64,000 bases of DNA from CALMEC01 sp964531025 (GCA_964531025.1 CAZHDY010000001.1:62001-126000), one strand, 5' to 3'. Positions 24,345-33,244 are shown, numbered from the stretch's first letter. Notes: generated by a model not told the origin, from the sequence alone. A program made the numbers and translations.

Positions 24345-25364
24345 GTGAAGCGCATCGGATTCCTCTCGTTCGGACATTGGACGCCGTCGCCGCATTCGCG
24401 GACGCAGTCGGCCTCCGACGCCCTCCTGCAATCTGTCGACCTCGCCATCGCCGCCGAGGAACTCGGCGCGGACGGTGCGTACTTCCGCGTCCACCACTAC
24501 GCCCGGCAGCTGGCCTCTCCCTTCCCCCTCCTGGCCGCCATCGGCAGCCGTACCGAGCGCATCGAGATCGGCACCGGCGTCATCGATATGCGCTACGAGA
24601 ACCCGCTCTACATGGCCGAGGAAGCCGGAGCCGCGGATCTTCTGGCGGGCGGGCGCCTGCAGCTGGGCATCAGCCGCGGTTCACCGGAGCAGGTGATCGA
24701 CGGGTTCCGCTTCTTCGGCTACGAGCCGAAGGACGACGACTCGGCCGCGATGGCCCGCGAGCACACCTCGGTGTTCCTGGCCGCCATCTCGGGCGCCCGC
24801 TTCGCGGAGCCGAACCCCACGCCGATGTTCCCCAATCCGCATCCCGGCCCGCTCGGTGTCGAGCCGCAGTCGCCCGGTCTGCGTGAGCGCATCTGGTGGG
24901 GCGCCGGTACACGCGCCACGGCGGAGTGGACGGCCGAGCAGGGCATGAACCTGATGAGCTCGACCCTTCTCACCGAGGACACCGGCGTCCCCTTCCACGA
25001 GCTCCAGACCGAGCAGATCCGGATGTTCCGTGACGCATGGGCCGCCGCCGGGCACGAGCGCGAACCCCGTGTCTCGGTGAGCCGCAGCATCATGCCGATC
25101 GTGAGCGATGCCGACCGCGCCTATTTCGGAGGTGAACGGATGAGCGAGGATCAGGTCGGTTACCTGGACGGCGGCTACGCACGCTTCGGGAAGACGTACG
25201 CGGGTGAGCCGGACGAACTCGTTGCGGATCTCGCCGAGGACGAGGCCATAGCCGCCGCCGACACCCTTCTGCTCACGGTTCCGAATCAGCTGGGCGTCGA
25301 CTACAACGCGGACCTCATCCGCAACGTGCTCGAGCTGGTCGCGCCGGAGCTCGGCTGGCGCTGA
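24345..25364 (+). CDS. LLM-class flavin-dependent oxidoreductase
   Basis: A 339-residue luciferase-like TIM-barrel protein. The N-terminal strand (IGFLSFGHW), the segment EELGADGAYFRVHHYA, the IEIGTGVIDMRYENPLYMAE block and GRLQLGISRGSPEQV are those of the bacterial luciferase superfamily. Members use FMN or F420; the sequence does not decide which. The start chosen is GTG at 24345, after GGGGACAC; the frame is open 51 bases further 5' but without a ribosome site. It lies 33 bases before the DJ-1/PfpI gene and the two may be cotranscribed, perhaps in detoxification of reactive carbonyls or xenobiotics (inference). Confidence 0.9.
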   Translation: MKRIGFLSFGHWTPSPHSRTQSASDALLQSVDLAIAAEELGADGAYFRVHHYARQLASPFPLLAAIGSRTERIEIGTGVIDMRYENPLYMAEEAGAADLLAGGRLQLGISRGSPEQVIDGFRFFGYEPKDDDSAAMAREHTSVFLAAISGARFAEPNPTPMFPNPHPGPLGVEPQSPGLRERIWWGAGTRATAEWTAEQGMNLMSSTLLTEDTGVPFHELQTEQIRMFRDAWAAAGHEREPRVSVSRSIMPIVSDADRAYFGGERMSEDQVGYLDGGYARFGKTYAGEPDELVADLAEDEAIAAADTLLLTVPNQLGVDYNADLIRNVLELVAPELGWR

Positions 25365-25397
25365 GCCGTCGAGCCCACGTCACGAGAGAATCCGGAC

Positions 25398-26090
25398 ATG
25401 GCCGAACGCGTCCTTCACGTCGTCACGAACGTCGCCCACTACGAGGATCCCGGGCATCCGACCGGGCTCTGGTTGTCCGAGCTCACGCATGCCTGGCAGG
25501 TGTTCGAGGACCGCGGATTCGAACAGGGCCTCGTCAGCCCGGCCGGCGGGCGGTCACCGCTCGAGCCGCGGTCGCTGAGGTTTCCGAACATCGACCGCAC
25601 CGCCAAGGCATGGCGTGCCGATCCGGAGAGGATGGCGCTTCTGGAACACACCGCAAGCCCCGATGAGATCGATTCCGCCGATATCGACGCCATCTACTTC
25701 ACCGGCGGCCACGCGGTCATGTACGACTTTCCCGACAGCAGCGGCCTCCAGCGGATCACCCGGGAGATCTTCGAACGCGGCGGCATCGTGTCATCCGTCT
25801 GCCACGGCTACTGCGGCCTGCTGAACACGCGATTGTCTGACGGCTCGTATCTGATCGCCGGCCGCCGGATGACCGGTTTCTCATGGCGTGAGGAGAAGCT
25901 TGCGCGGGTCGACAGGCTGATCCCGTACAACGCCGAGGACGAGGCGAAGCGTCGAGGTGCGCTCTATGAAAGGGCGCGCCTGCCGTTCGTCTCGAACGTC
26001 GTCGTCGACGGGAGTCTCGTCACCGGACAGAACCCCGGGTCCGCGAAGGAGACGGCTCGGACCGTCGCCGGTCTCCTGCAGAGGTCCTGA
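25398..26090 (+). CDS. DJ-1/PfpI family protein (Hsp31-like)
   Basis: A 230-residue class I glutamine-amidotransferase-fold protein. The nucleophile elbow is visible at GIVSSVCHGYCGLLN with Cys followed by His, preceded by DAIYFTGGHAVMYDFPD, and the C-terminal LVTGQNPGSAKETA matches Hsp31/glyoxalase III-type members. These act as chaperone, deglycase or glutathione-independent glyoxalase; the exact activity is unresolved. It is convergent with the first deacetylase gene, with a hairpin between the stops. Confidence 0.88.
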   Translation: MAERVLHVVTNVAHYEDPGHPTGLWLSELTHAWQVFEDRGFEQGLVSPAGGRSPLEPRSLRFPNIDRTAKAWRADPERMALLEHTASPDEIDSADIDAIYFTGGHAVMYDFPDSSGLQRITREIFERGGIVSSVCHGYCGLLNTRLSDGSYLIAGRRMTGFSWREEKLARVDRLIPYNAEDEAKRRGALYERARLPFVSNVVVDGSLVTGQNPGSAKETARTVAGLLQRS

Positions 26091-26094
26091 TCCT

Positions 26095-26120
26095 CATCCC
26101 TCTGCCCTGAGGAAGGGATG
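26095..26120. terminator. Hairpin between convergent genes
   Basis: CATCCCT (26095-26101) pairs with AGGGATG (26114-26120) across a 12-base loop in the 32-base gap between the DJ-1-like gene and the first deacetylase. It could serve both strands. Confidence 0.45.
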
Positions 26121-26122
26121 CG

Positions 26123-27094
26123 TCAGCGACCCTCGACCACGCCGCCGAACACCCGGGCATCGCGGCGGACCTGGGCGACCGGTGGCGGATCGAGCGCCAG
26201 AAGCTCCGGGACCGTGACGACCTCATAGCCCTGGCGCTTCAGCCACGGCAGGTATCGATTGATCGCCTTCTGTGTCTGACCGTGGTTCTCGTGCATGAGG
26301 ATGATGGCTCCGGGCTTGGTGCCCTGCTTCAGGGTGGCGAGGATCTCCTCCCAGGACGCACCGAGCGAGTCTCGGGTATCCACGTCCCACAGGACCGTGA
26401 GCATCCCCGCCTTCATCACCTCACGATCGATCGCCTGATTGCGCGATCCGTAGGGCGGACGGAAAAGACGCACTGGCTGACCGGACGCCTTTGCGACCGC
26501 GGCCTGGGTGTCGCGGATCTGGGAGCGGGCCTCCGATAGCGGGAGGCGTACGAGGTCGGGATGACTCCACGAGTGGTTCCCAAGCGCCGCGACGCGCGTC
26601 TCACGCCGGATGATCGCCTCACGTGACGCCACGTTCTTCCCACAGAGGAAGAAGGTCGCGCGGAAGCCGTACGTCTCCAGCTTCTCGACGGTTTCGTCCG
26701 ACATCAGGTTCGGCCCGTCGTCGAAGGTCAGGGCGACGTACTTCCCGGATCCTCCGGCCCGGTAGATCGGCAGTCCCAACGCGATGTAGCGCTTCACCGC
26801 GGCGTCGGTGGCCGCCGTGTCGGGTACCTCCGGTTTCGGCTCCTTCGGCGGTGACGTCGGCTTCGGAGCGGGCCGGCTGGGAGTCGGGTCGACCGGCTCC
26901 GTGGTCGCGGATGTCGTGGCCGACCCCGGCGGCGCCGTATCCGATCTCGCCATGCGGACGGCACCGAGCGTGCCCGAGACGGCGAGGACCACGACGACCA
27001 CGAGCGCGATGGTCCGTCGGATCATCACCTTCCGGCGCCGTCGACGACGACGGTAGTGACGGTCATCGTCGGTCAGGATCGGCACCCGCGGCAT
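26123..27094 (-). CDS. Polysaccharide deacetylase (NodB domain), membrane anchored, copy 1
   Basis: A 323-residue protein with a basic cytoplasmic N-terminus, one membrane helix (about 29-48), a Thr/Pro/Lys-rich stalk and a NodB deacetylase domain. Metal and catalytic motifs are present: LTFDDGPN, the NHSWSHPD zinc motif, RPPYGSRN and WDVDTRD. It should act on cell-wall or surface glycans outside the membrane. The start chosen is ATG at 27094, with AGGAT eight bases upstream, rather than the in-frame GTG two codons earlier; the resulting N-terminus MPRVPIL equals that of the neighbouring copy. The two genes are a tandem duplication, 135 bases apart, same strand. Confidence 0.9.
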   Translation of the reverse strand: MPRVPILTDDDRHYRRRRRRRKVMIRRTIALVVVVVLAVSGTLGAVRMARSDTAPPGSATTSATTEPVDPTPSRPAPKPTSPPKEPKPEVPDTAATDAAVKRYIALGLPIYRAGGSGKYVALTFDDGPNLMSDETVEKLETYGFRATFFLCGKNVASREAIIRRETRVAALGNHSWSHPDLVRLPLSEARSQIRDTQAAVAKASGQPVRLFRPPYGSRNQAIDREVMKAGMLTVLWDVDTRDSLGASWEEILATLKQGTKPGAIILMHENHGQTQKAINRYLPWLKRQGYEVVTVPELLALDPPPVAQVRRDARVFGGVVEGR

Positions 27095-27229
27095 CCACAC
27101 ATCCTAATGGTTGATTCCACGGTCTCTCGCGGCGTGGTGCACGCCTTCGACGACACGATGTCACAGAACACCCGCCCATCCGGGCCGTGTGCACGTCTCA
27201 GCGGACGGCCCGCGGCGGGTACGGAGGTG

Positions 27230-28180
27230 TCAACGCTTCTTCTCCACGACGCCACCGAACACCCGGGCATCGCGGCGGACCTGGGCGACCGACGGGGGGT
27301 CGTAGAGAAGGAGCTCCGGGATCGTGACCACCTTGTAGCCCTGGCTCTTCAGCCATGGCAGGTAGTAGGTCAGGGCCGTCTGCGTGTTCTCCTTGTGCTC
27401 GTGCATGAGGATGATGGCTCCCGGCCGGGTCCCCTGCTTCAGGCTGGTGAGGATCTGCTCCGACGATGCGCCGAGCGCGTCGCGGGTGTCCACGCTCCAC
27501 ATGACGGTGAGCAGCCCGGCCCGTTTCGCCTCAGCATCCACCATGCGATTACGTGATCCGAAGGGCGGACGGAAGAGACGTACCGGCTGACCGGACGCCC
27601 GGGCGATCACGCCCTTGGTGTCGCGCAGCTGCGTGCGGACCTGGCCACGTGGAAGGCGGGCGAGGTCTGCGTGGTTCCAGGAGTGATTTCCGAGCGACCC
27701 GAACCGCGTCTCACGCAGGACGATCTCCTCGCGCGACGCGACGCTCCATCCCAGAAGGAAGAACGTCGCGCGGAATCGGTGCGCCTGCAGTTTGTCGAGG
27801 AGGTCCGGTGTCCGAAGGCCCGGCCCGTCGTCGAAGGTCAGGGCGATGTATTTCCCGCGTCCGCCGGCCCGATAGATCGGCAATCCCAGGGCGATGTAGC
27901 GATCCAGCGTCGCATTCATCTTCGCTTCCTTCGAGAGAAGCAGTCTCGGCTTCTTCGGAGGTTTTGGAACAGGCTTGTCGGGTGACGTCTCCGTGGAGGA
28001 CGTGGTCGTCGCGGTCCGTTTCGTGTCGGACCCGATCATGCGGAGCGCTCCCACGACGCCGGCGCCCAGGACCACCACGACGACCGTCAGGGCGACGATC
28101 CGCCGGATCATCACCTGCCGACGCCTCCTCCGCTGACGCTCGCGCCGATCGTCGTCGCTCAATATCGGCACGCGCGGCAT
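27230..28180 (-). CDS. Polysaccharide deacetylase (NodB domain), membrane anchored, copy 2
   Basis: A 316-residue paralogue of the downstream gene, sharing the MPRVPIL start, the Arg-rich pre-membrane segment, the single membrane helix, the stalk and the C-terminal VFGGVVE. The catalytic motifs are LTFDDGP, NHSWNHAD and RPPFGSRN, with SVDTRD in place of DVDTRD. The stalks differ most, while the catalytic domains are closely similar, so this is an older duplication. The substrate (peptidoglycan or another glycan) is unknown. A 272-base gap separates it from nrdA; nothing is recognised there. Confidence 0.9.
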   Translation of the reverse strand: MPRVPILSDDDRRERQRRRRRQVMIRRIVALTVVVVVLGAGVVGALRMIGSDTKRTATTTSSTETSPDKPVPKPPKKPRLLLSKEAKMNATLDRYIALGLPIYRAGGRGKYIALTFDDGPGLRTPDLLDKLQAHRFRATFFLLGWSVASREEIVLRETRFGSLGNHSWNHADLARLPRGQVRTQLRDTKGVIARASGQPVRLFRPPFGSRNRMVDAEAKRAGLLTVMWSVDTRDALGASSEQILTSLKQGTRPGAIILMHEHKENTQTALTYYLPWLKSQGYKVVTIPELLLYDPPSVAQVRRDARVFGGVVEKKR

Positions 28181-28452
28181 CCGGGCATTCTAAGCGGCAC
28201 CACCATCGTTCACGGCGATGCGACACGCATTTCGTCATTGCGAAACGGCTGCGGACGGCGCGTGTGGAGACACGCCGCCAGACACCATCGTTCGGCGGGG
28301 ACACGGGGCTCACCAAAGTACCGCTGTTCCGGGGAGTCCCGTTCCGGTTCGCCGCGGTCCGTGGAACGCTCTGCGCCCGGTGTCGGGCGTTCCCGCAATC
28401 GTCCGCGGCGCCGGATCTCGGACCGACGCCGCGGACGTCTGTCACCGTCCGG

Positions 28453-31400
28453 CTACTGGCATGCCTCGCAGATCTCGCCGTTCTGCATGGCCTCGATCGA
28501 GCAGGCCGATGCCGACAGCGCCGACTCGGTGACCGAAATCAGTTCTCCGCCGACCGGATCGGCGACGGCCGCAGGAACGGCCACCGGGTCCGCTGCGGGC
28601 TCGGCCGGGACCGCGATCGCAGCCGATACGGTCGACTTCTCGATGGACGACGCCCCGAGGCTGCGCAGGTAGTAGGTGGTCTTCAGGCCGGCGTGCCAGG
28701 CGTGGCGGTACATGTGGCTGAGCGTCTTCATGTCCGGCTGGAGTACGAAGAGGTTCAGCGACTGCGACTGGTCGATCCACTTCTGCCGCCTCGCGGCGGC
28801 GTCGATCAGCCACCGGCTGTCGATGTGGAAGGCGGTCTGGTAGCGCTCGCGCAGATCGTCCGGCACGGCCACCAGGTCGAGGTCGCCGTCGTGGCGCTTC
28901 AGATCCTCCACCATCTCGGCGTTCCACAGGCCGCGCTCCTTGAGGTCGGCGACGAGGAACGGGTTCAGGATCATGAAGTCACCGGACAGGTTCGACTTGG
29001 CGAACAGGTTCTTGTACATCGGCTCGATGCACGGCGACGTACCCATGATGTTGGCGATGGTCGCCGTGGGCGCGATGGCGATGACGTTGGAGTTGCGCAT
29101 CCCCTGCTCCGCGATCTTGGCGCGGACCGGAGCCCAGTCCATGACGCCGTCGCGGGGCACGTCGACCTCCTCGCCCCGCTCGGAGGCCAGCAGGTCCACG
29201 GTGTCCTGCGGCAGGAGGCCGCGCGACCACTTGGACCCCTCATAGGACGAGTACCGGCCGCGCTCGGCGGCCAGGTCGCTGGACGCCTCGTAGGCGTAGT
29301 ACGCGATTGCCTCCATCATCTCGTCGTTGAAGGCGAGCGCCGCGTCCGAGCCGAACGGGACGCCCTTGCGGTACAGGGCGTACTGCAGGCCCATCACGCC
29401 CAGGCCCACGGGCCGGTGCCGCATGTTCGCCCGCCGCGCCGGCTCGGTCGGGTAGAAGTTGACGTCGATCACCGAGTCGAGGGCGCGCACCGCGATGCGG
29501 ACCGTCTCACGCAGGCGCTCGTGGTCGATCGCGCCGTCCTCGGTGAGGTGCTCGTCGATCACGATCGAGCCGAGGTTGCAGACCGCGGTCTCGTCCTCGC
29601 CCGTGTTGAGGGTGATCTCGGTGCAGAGGTTCGACGAGTGCACGACGCCGGCGTGGTCCTGCGGCGAGCGGACGTTGCACGGATCCTTGAACGTGATCCA
29701 CGGGTGCCCGGTCTCGAACAGCATCGACAGCATCGCCTTCCACAGGTCGAGGGCCGCGATCACCTCGCCGTGGATCTCCCCCGCCTCGGCCCGCCGCTCG
29801 TACTCGACGTAGCGGCGCTCGAACTCGGCTCCGTAGACCTCGTGGAGGTCGGGCACCTCGTTCGACCGGAAGAGCGTCCAGTTCTCGCGGCGCTCCATCC
29901 GCTGCATGAAGAGGTCGGGGACCCAGCAGGCGGTGTTCATGTCGTGGGTGCGGCGTCGCTCGTCGCCGGTGTTGCGGCGAAGCTCGAGGAACTCACGGAT
30001 GTCGTTGTGCCACACCTCGAGGTAGGCGCAGCCCGAACCGGCGCGCTTGCCTCCCTGGTTGACGGCGACCAGCTGGTCGTTGTGCATCTTGAGGAACGGC
30101 ACGACCCCCTGCGACTCGCCGTTGGTCGACTCGATGAACGAGCCCGTGCCGCGCACGGCCGTCCACGATCCGCCGAGGCCGCCGGCCCACTTGGAGCACA
30201 TGGCGTTCTCGCCGATGCCCCGTCCGACGATGGACGCCAGGGTGTCCTGGATGTGGTACAGGTAGCAGGAGCTCAGTTGCGAGTGCGGGGTGCCGGCGTT
30301 GAAGAGCGTCGGCGTGGACGAGCAGAAGCGGCGCTCGCGGTACATGCGGTAGAGGTCCAGCGTGCGCGCGGTGCGTTCCTCGGGCGCCTCCGCCAGGCAC
30401 ACGCCCATGGCGACGCGCAGCCAGAAGATCTGCGGCGCCTCGATGCGCACCGGGCTGGCACCCGTCTTGTCGGTGATGAGGTAGCGGTCGTAGAGCGTCT
30501 GGACACCCAGGAAGTCGAACTCCCGGTCGGCGCTCGGGTCGAGGTCGGCCGCCAGTCGGTCGATGTCGAACTCGAGCAGCGCGGCGTCCATACGCGAGAT
30601 CTCGACGCCGCGTTCCAGCACGCCGCGGAACGCGGCGCGGTGGGCCGTGGCCAGCCCGTCGACACCGTCGCGGAGGATGTCCCAGTCGAGGGTCTCCTCG
30701 TAGATGTACGTGAGGAGGATCCGGGCGGCGAACTTGGACAGCTCGGAGTCGCGCTCCACCAGGGTCTTGGAGTTCAGCACGATGAGGCGACGAAGATCGG
30801 TCAGACGGATGCCCGGCCGCACCGCCCGGCGAAGTTCGCGCTCAAGCTCCTCGTGGTCCATGTCGAGGTCGAGGCCGTCGGCCGCGAAGGCGATGCGCTG
30901 CACGAGGTCGGCACCGTCCCAGGCGATCTCCTCGCCGTCCTCCCCGACGATCGGGACCGGCGGGCGCGTCGGCGCCTGCGGCGCGAGCTTGGCCTGCTGG
31001 GCACGGATCATGGCGCGCTCGGCGCGGTAGACGATGTAGCGCTCGGCCACCTTCATATAGCCGCCGAGGACCAGCTCCTCCTGGACGAGGTTCTGGATGG
31101 TCTCGATGGTGACGTAGGCCTCGCCGAGCCCGCGGACACGCTCCGAGATCCGCTCGGTCAGCGCCGTCGCGGGTGTGGGATCCGCATGGAGTGACATGAA
31201 GGCCTTGCGGATGGCCGCCTCGATCTTGGCGGCATTCCAGGCCGTCACCTCACCGGATCGGCGCACCACCTGGAGCGCGTCGGTCGGCGACGCGGTCTCC
31301 TCGTTCGCGTTGGCCGCCCGGCAGATGACGAGCGCCTTGGCCACCTCGATGTGACCGGTCTCGATGAGCGCGGCCTCGACGAGGGCGAGCAGGTCCTCGG

Positions 31401-31731
31401 CGCTCAGCCGGTCCGGTGCGTCCTGCGTGAGTCGTTCGGCGACACGTGCCGTGATGGCGCGGACGATGGCGCGCCCCGCAACGGTGTCGGCCTGCTCCTC
31501 GCCGGACGCGGCGGCCAGCGCTCCGAGCGCCTCGGCAACGAGTCCGGCGATGTCTTCCAGGGCCAGCGCGCTCTCGCTGCCGTCCTCGCGGTCCAGCCGG
31601 ACCGGCGGCAGGAAGATCTCGGTGTCGCCGAGGGCCGTGGTCACGTCGGGCAGCGGTCGCGACTCCTGAGGGAGGTGCGCCGCGCGCTTCAGCTCAAGGT
31701 CGCCGATGATCTCTGCGAAGTCGATCAGCAT
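28453..31731 (-). CDS. nrdA: Ribonucleoside-diphosphate reductase, alpha subunit (class Ic-type NrdA)
   Basis: A 1092-residue catalytic subunit of aerobic ribonucleotide reductase. The N-terminus is extended: a degenerate ATP-cone (about 80-145), a canonical ATP-cone (about 152-245, starting VVRRSGEVTAWNAAKIEAA), and a third region before the barrel. The substrate-site loop NLCTEITLNT carries the catalytic Asn, Cys and Glu, with redox cysteines in SSCYLY and AVCNLGS. The C-terminus ends in C1088-E-A-C1091, the pair that passes electrons from thioredoxin. Multiple N-terminal cones and the length resemble Chlamydia NrdA, in keeping with the class Ic-like NrdB. AGGAGG overlaps the nrdB stop, and the genes are 9 bases apart, so they are translated together. 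Confidence 0.95.
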   Translation of the reverse strand: MLIDFAEIIGDLELKRAAHLPQESRPLPDVTTALGDTEIFLPPVRLDREDGSESALALEDIAGLVAEALGALAAASGEEQADTVAGRAIVRAITARVAERLTQDAPDRLSAEDLLALVEAALIETGHIEVAKALVICRAANANEETASPTDALQVVRRSGEVTAWNAAKIEAAIRKAFMSLHADPTPATALTERISERVRGLGEAYVTIETIQNLVQEELVLGGYMKVAERYIVYRAERAMIRAQQAKLAPQAPTRPPVPIVGEDGEEIAWDGADLVQRIAFAADGLDLDMDHEELERELRRAVRPGIRLTDLRRLIVLNSKTLVERDSELSKFAARILLTYIYEETLDWDILRDGVDGLATAHRAAFRGVLERGVEISRMDAALLEFDIDRLAADLDPSADREFDFLGVQTLYDRYLITDKTGASPVRIEAPQIFWLRVAMGVCLAEAPEERTARTLDLYRMYRERRFCSSTPTLFNAGTPHSQLSSCYLYHIQDTLASIVGRGIGENAMCSKWAGGLGGSWTAVRGTGSFIESTNGESQGVVPFLKMHNDQLVAVNQGGKRAGSGCAYLEVWHNDIREFLELRRNTGDERRRTHDMNTACWVPDLFMQRMERRENWTLFRSNEVPDLHEVYGAEFERRYVEYERRAEAGEIHGEVIAALDLWKAMLSMLFETGHPWITFKDPCNVRSPQDHAGVVHSSNLCTEITLNTGEDETAVCNLGSIVIDEHLTEDGAIDHERLRETVRIAVRALDSVIDVNFYPTEPARRANMRHRPVGLGVMGLQYALYRKGVPFGSDAALAFNDEMMEAIAYYAYEASSDLAAERGRYSSYEGSKWSRGLLPQDTVDLLASERGEEVDVPRDGVMDWAPVRAKIAEQGMRNSNVIAIAPTATIANIMGTSPCIEPMYKNLFAKSNLSGDFMILNPFLVADLKERGLWNAEMVEDLKRHDGDLDLVAVPDDLRERYQTAFHIDSRWLIDAAARRQKWIDQSQSLNLFVLQPDMKTLSHMYRHAWHAGLKTTYYLRSLGASSIEKSTVSAAIAVPAEPAADPVAVPAAVADPVGGELISVTESALSASACSIEAMQNGEICEACQ

Positions 31732-31740
31732 GGGGTCCTC

Positions 31741-32829
31741 CTACAGTTCGTCGTCCGACGCGACGGCGAGCGCCGACGCCTTCTGGTACTCGGTCACACG
31801 CCCCTCGAAGAAGTTCTGCTCCTTGCGGACGTCCATCAGCTCGGCCAGCCAGGGCAGTGGGTTCTCGAGCGGCGTCTCGTGGAACGGCGCGAGCCCCACG
31901 CCCACCAGGCGCCGGTCCGCGATGTAGTCGATGTACTGCGAGAAGTCGGCGCTCGACAGCCCCACGCCCTCGACGGGCAGGCAGTCCTCGATGAAGCTGT
32001 GCTCGAGCCGCACGGCCTCGCGCATCACCTCGCGCAGCTCCTCCTTGAAGGCCGGGGTCCAGATCTGCGGGTTCTCGTTGACGAGCTCCGCCAGGAGCCG
32101 GCGCAGGAGCTCGATGTGGTTGGACTCGTCCCGGAGCGTGTAGCGGAACATGGTGCCGACGCCGATCAGCTTCCCCTGCCGGTAGAGCGACAGGATCATC
32201 CCGAAGAGACCGTAGAACTGGGTCCCCTCCATGCACTGGCCGAACACGAACATGTTCTTGGCGAGCAGCTGCAGGTTGGCGGGGTCGCTCATGTCGAGGT
32301 CGCGCCGCAGCGCGTGGCTGGTCTCGGTGACGAAACGGTTCTTCTCGCGGATCGTAGGGATGTCCTCGAACATCGCCTCGCACTCGTGCGGGTTGATCCC
32401 GAGCGAACTGATCATGTAGAGCAGCGAGTCGGCGTGGATGTTCTCCTCGTGGGCGTGACGTCCCAGGACGAGCTTGATCTCGGATGCGGTGACGAGCTCG
32501 CGGATCACGTGGATGATGTTGTCGCCGACGATGCCCTCGGCGGCGCTGAAGTAACCGACGCCCATCCGGATGATCCAGCGGTCCACATCGGTGAGGGCGC
32601 GTGCGTCGCGCCACTGCTCGATGTCCTTGGCCATCGGGATGTCCTCGGGCTCCCAATGGTTGGTCTTCATCGTCCGGTAGAGGTCGTAGGCCCAGCGATA
32701 TCGGAGAGGCAGGAGGTTGAACGCCATCGTCTCCCGCCCACCGACGACGCGTTTGGCCGCGAGCGCAGCCTCGGCCTGCGCCGCGTCGAGTTGGAAGGTG
32801 CGGTTTCCGACCGTGTAGCTCGTCTGCAT
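31741..32829 (-). CDS. nrdB: Ribonucleoside-diphosphate reductase, beta subunit, class Ic-like (Leu at the radical site)
   Basis: A 362-residue ferritin-like radical subunit. By alignment with Chlamydia trachomatis R2, the metal ligands are E98, E129, H132, E201, E235 and H238. The position of the radical tyrosine (E. coli Tyr122, Chlamydia Phe127) is Leu136 in the sequence EENIHADSLLY. Y138, Y230, W46 and a C-terminal tail tyrosine, needed for electron transfer, are conserved. The first ligand is Glu, as in class Ic, where a Mn/Fe centre replaces the tyrosyl radical; the cofactor here is inferred. The start ATG at 32829 is preceded by GAGAG. It is the first gene of nrdBA and lies below a cobalamin riboswitch. 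Confidence 0.95.
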   Translation of the reverse strand: MQTSYTVGNRTFQLDAAQAEAALAAKRVVGGRETMAFNLLPLRYRWAYDLYRTMKTNHWEPEDIPMAKDIEQWRDARALTDVDRWIIRMGVGYFSAAEGIVGDNIIHVIRELVTASEIKLVLGRHAHEENIHADSLLYMISSLGINPHECEAMFEDIPTIREKNRFVTETSHALRRDLDMSDPANLQLLAKNMFVFGQCMEGTQFYGLFGMILSLYRQGKLIGVGTMFRYTLRDESNHIELLRRLLAELVNENPQIWTPAFKEELREVMREAVRLEHSFIEDCLPVEGVGLSSADFSQYIDYIADRRLVGVGLAPFHETPLENPLPWLAELMDVRKEQNFFEGRVTEYQKASALAVASDDEL

Positions 32830-32846
32830 CTCTCTCGTGTCCTCGT

Positions 32847-32868
32847 CTCTCGTTCGCGTCGACGAGAG
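32847..32868 (-). promoter_or_regulatory. Hairpin near the nrdB ribosome site, with a second possible pairing
   Basis: On the mRNA, CUCUCGU pairs with ACGAGAG across an 8-base loop. An identical ACGAGAG occurs again directly before the nrdB AUG, overlapping the ribosome site, so the same upstream strand could pair with either copy. This looks like the expression platform of the upstream riboswitch. Confidence 0.5.
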
Positions 32869-32929
32869 GGGGTCGGAGAGCGCCGGTTACGGCGACTCGC
32901 GGACGGTCCTTGATCTCGAGGACGCTCCA

Positions 32930-33072
32930 GCGTGCACACGGAGAACCAGGCGACCGGACTCATCCCCACGCAGTGCGGGGCTTCACCGTTGCGGCACAGT
33001 GCCGGATTCGAACCGGGCTTCGCTGGCTAACCGCGTCCCCGACGAACGGGGTGAGGATCACCGTAGCTCGAG
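32930..33072 (-). promoter_or_regulatory. Cobalamin (adenosylcobalamin) riboswitch upstream of nrdBA
   Basis: Reading the minus strand, the conserved core appears in order: GCGAAGCCCGGTTCGAATCC, then GGCACTGTGCCGCAACGGTG, and a B12 box GAGTCCGGTCGCCTGG at 32961-32946. These are the hallmark segments of the cobalamin riboswitch. Cobalamin control of the B12-independent reductase is established in Streptomyces, where B12-dependent class II NrdJ takes over when the vitamin is present. The precise ends are approximate. Confidence 0.88.
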
Positions 33073-33199
33073 GGCTCGGACGACGGTCGGGGCATCTGGT
33101 GCCCGCCGGCCGCTCAGAGCGTGTTTCGCGGAGCCGTCAAGGGTGCTCACGCGTCGCGCGTCGGCCACGGTACGTCACGTGCCGAACCGCACGGGCCCC

Positions 33200-33227
33200 G
33201 GTGGTGGGTGCCGGAGCACCCACCACC
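33200..33227 (-). terminator. Strong hairpin downstream of the vWA-DUF11 gene
   Basis: A perfect 12-base-pair stem, GGTGGTGGGTGC / GCACCCACCACC, with a 4-base loop, 18 bases after the TAG stop at 33245. No T-run follows. Confidence 0.6.
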
Positions 33228-33244
33228 CGGACGATCAACCATCT

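Noticed and set aside
27553..31194. 1213-residue plus-strand open frame opposite nrdA and a deacetylase
   Set aside because: Antisense shadow of strongly GC3-biased genes; composition is implausible and both opposing genes are certain.
32980..33012. T-arm-like sequence (CCGGTTCGAATCCGG on minus) suggesting a tRNA
   Set aside because: No acceptor, D or anticodon arms surround it. The segment is the conserved core of the cobalamin riboswitch, which contains a similar GAATCC run.
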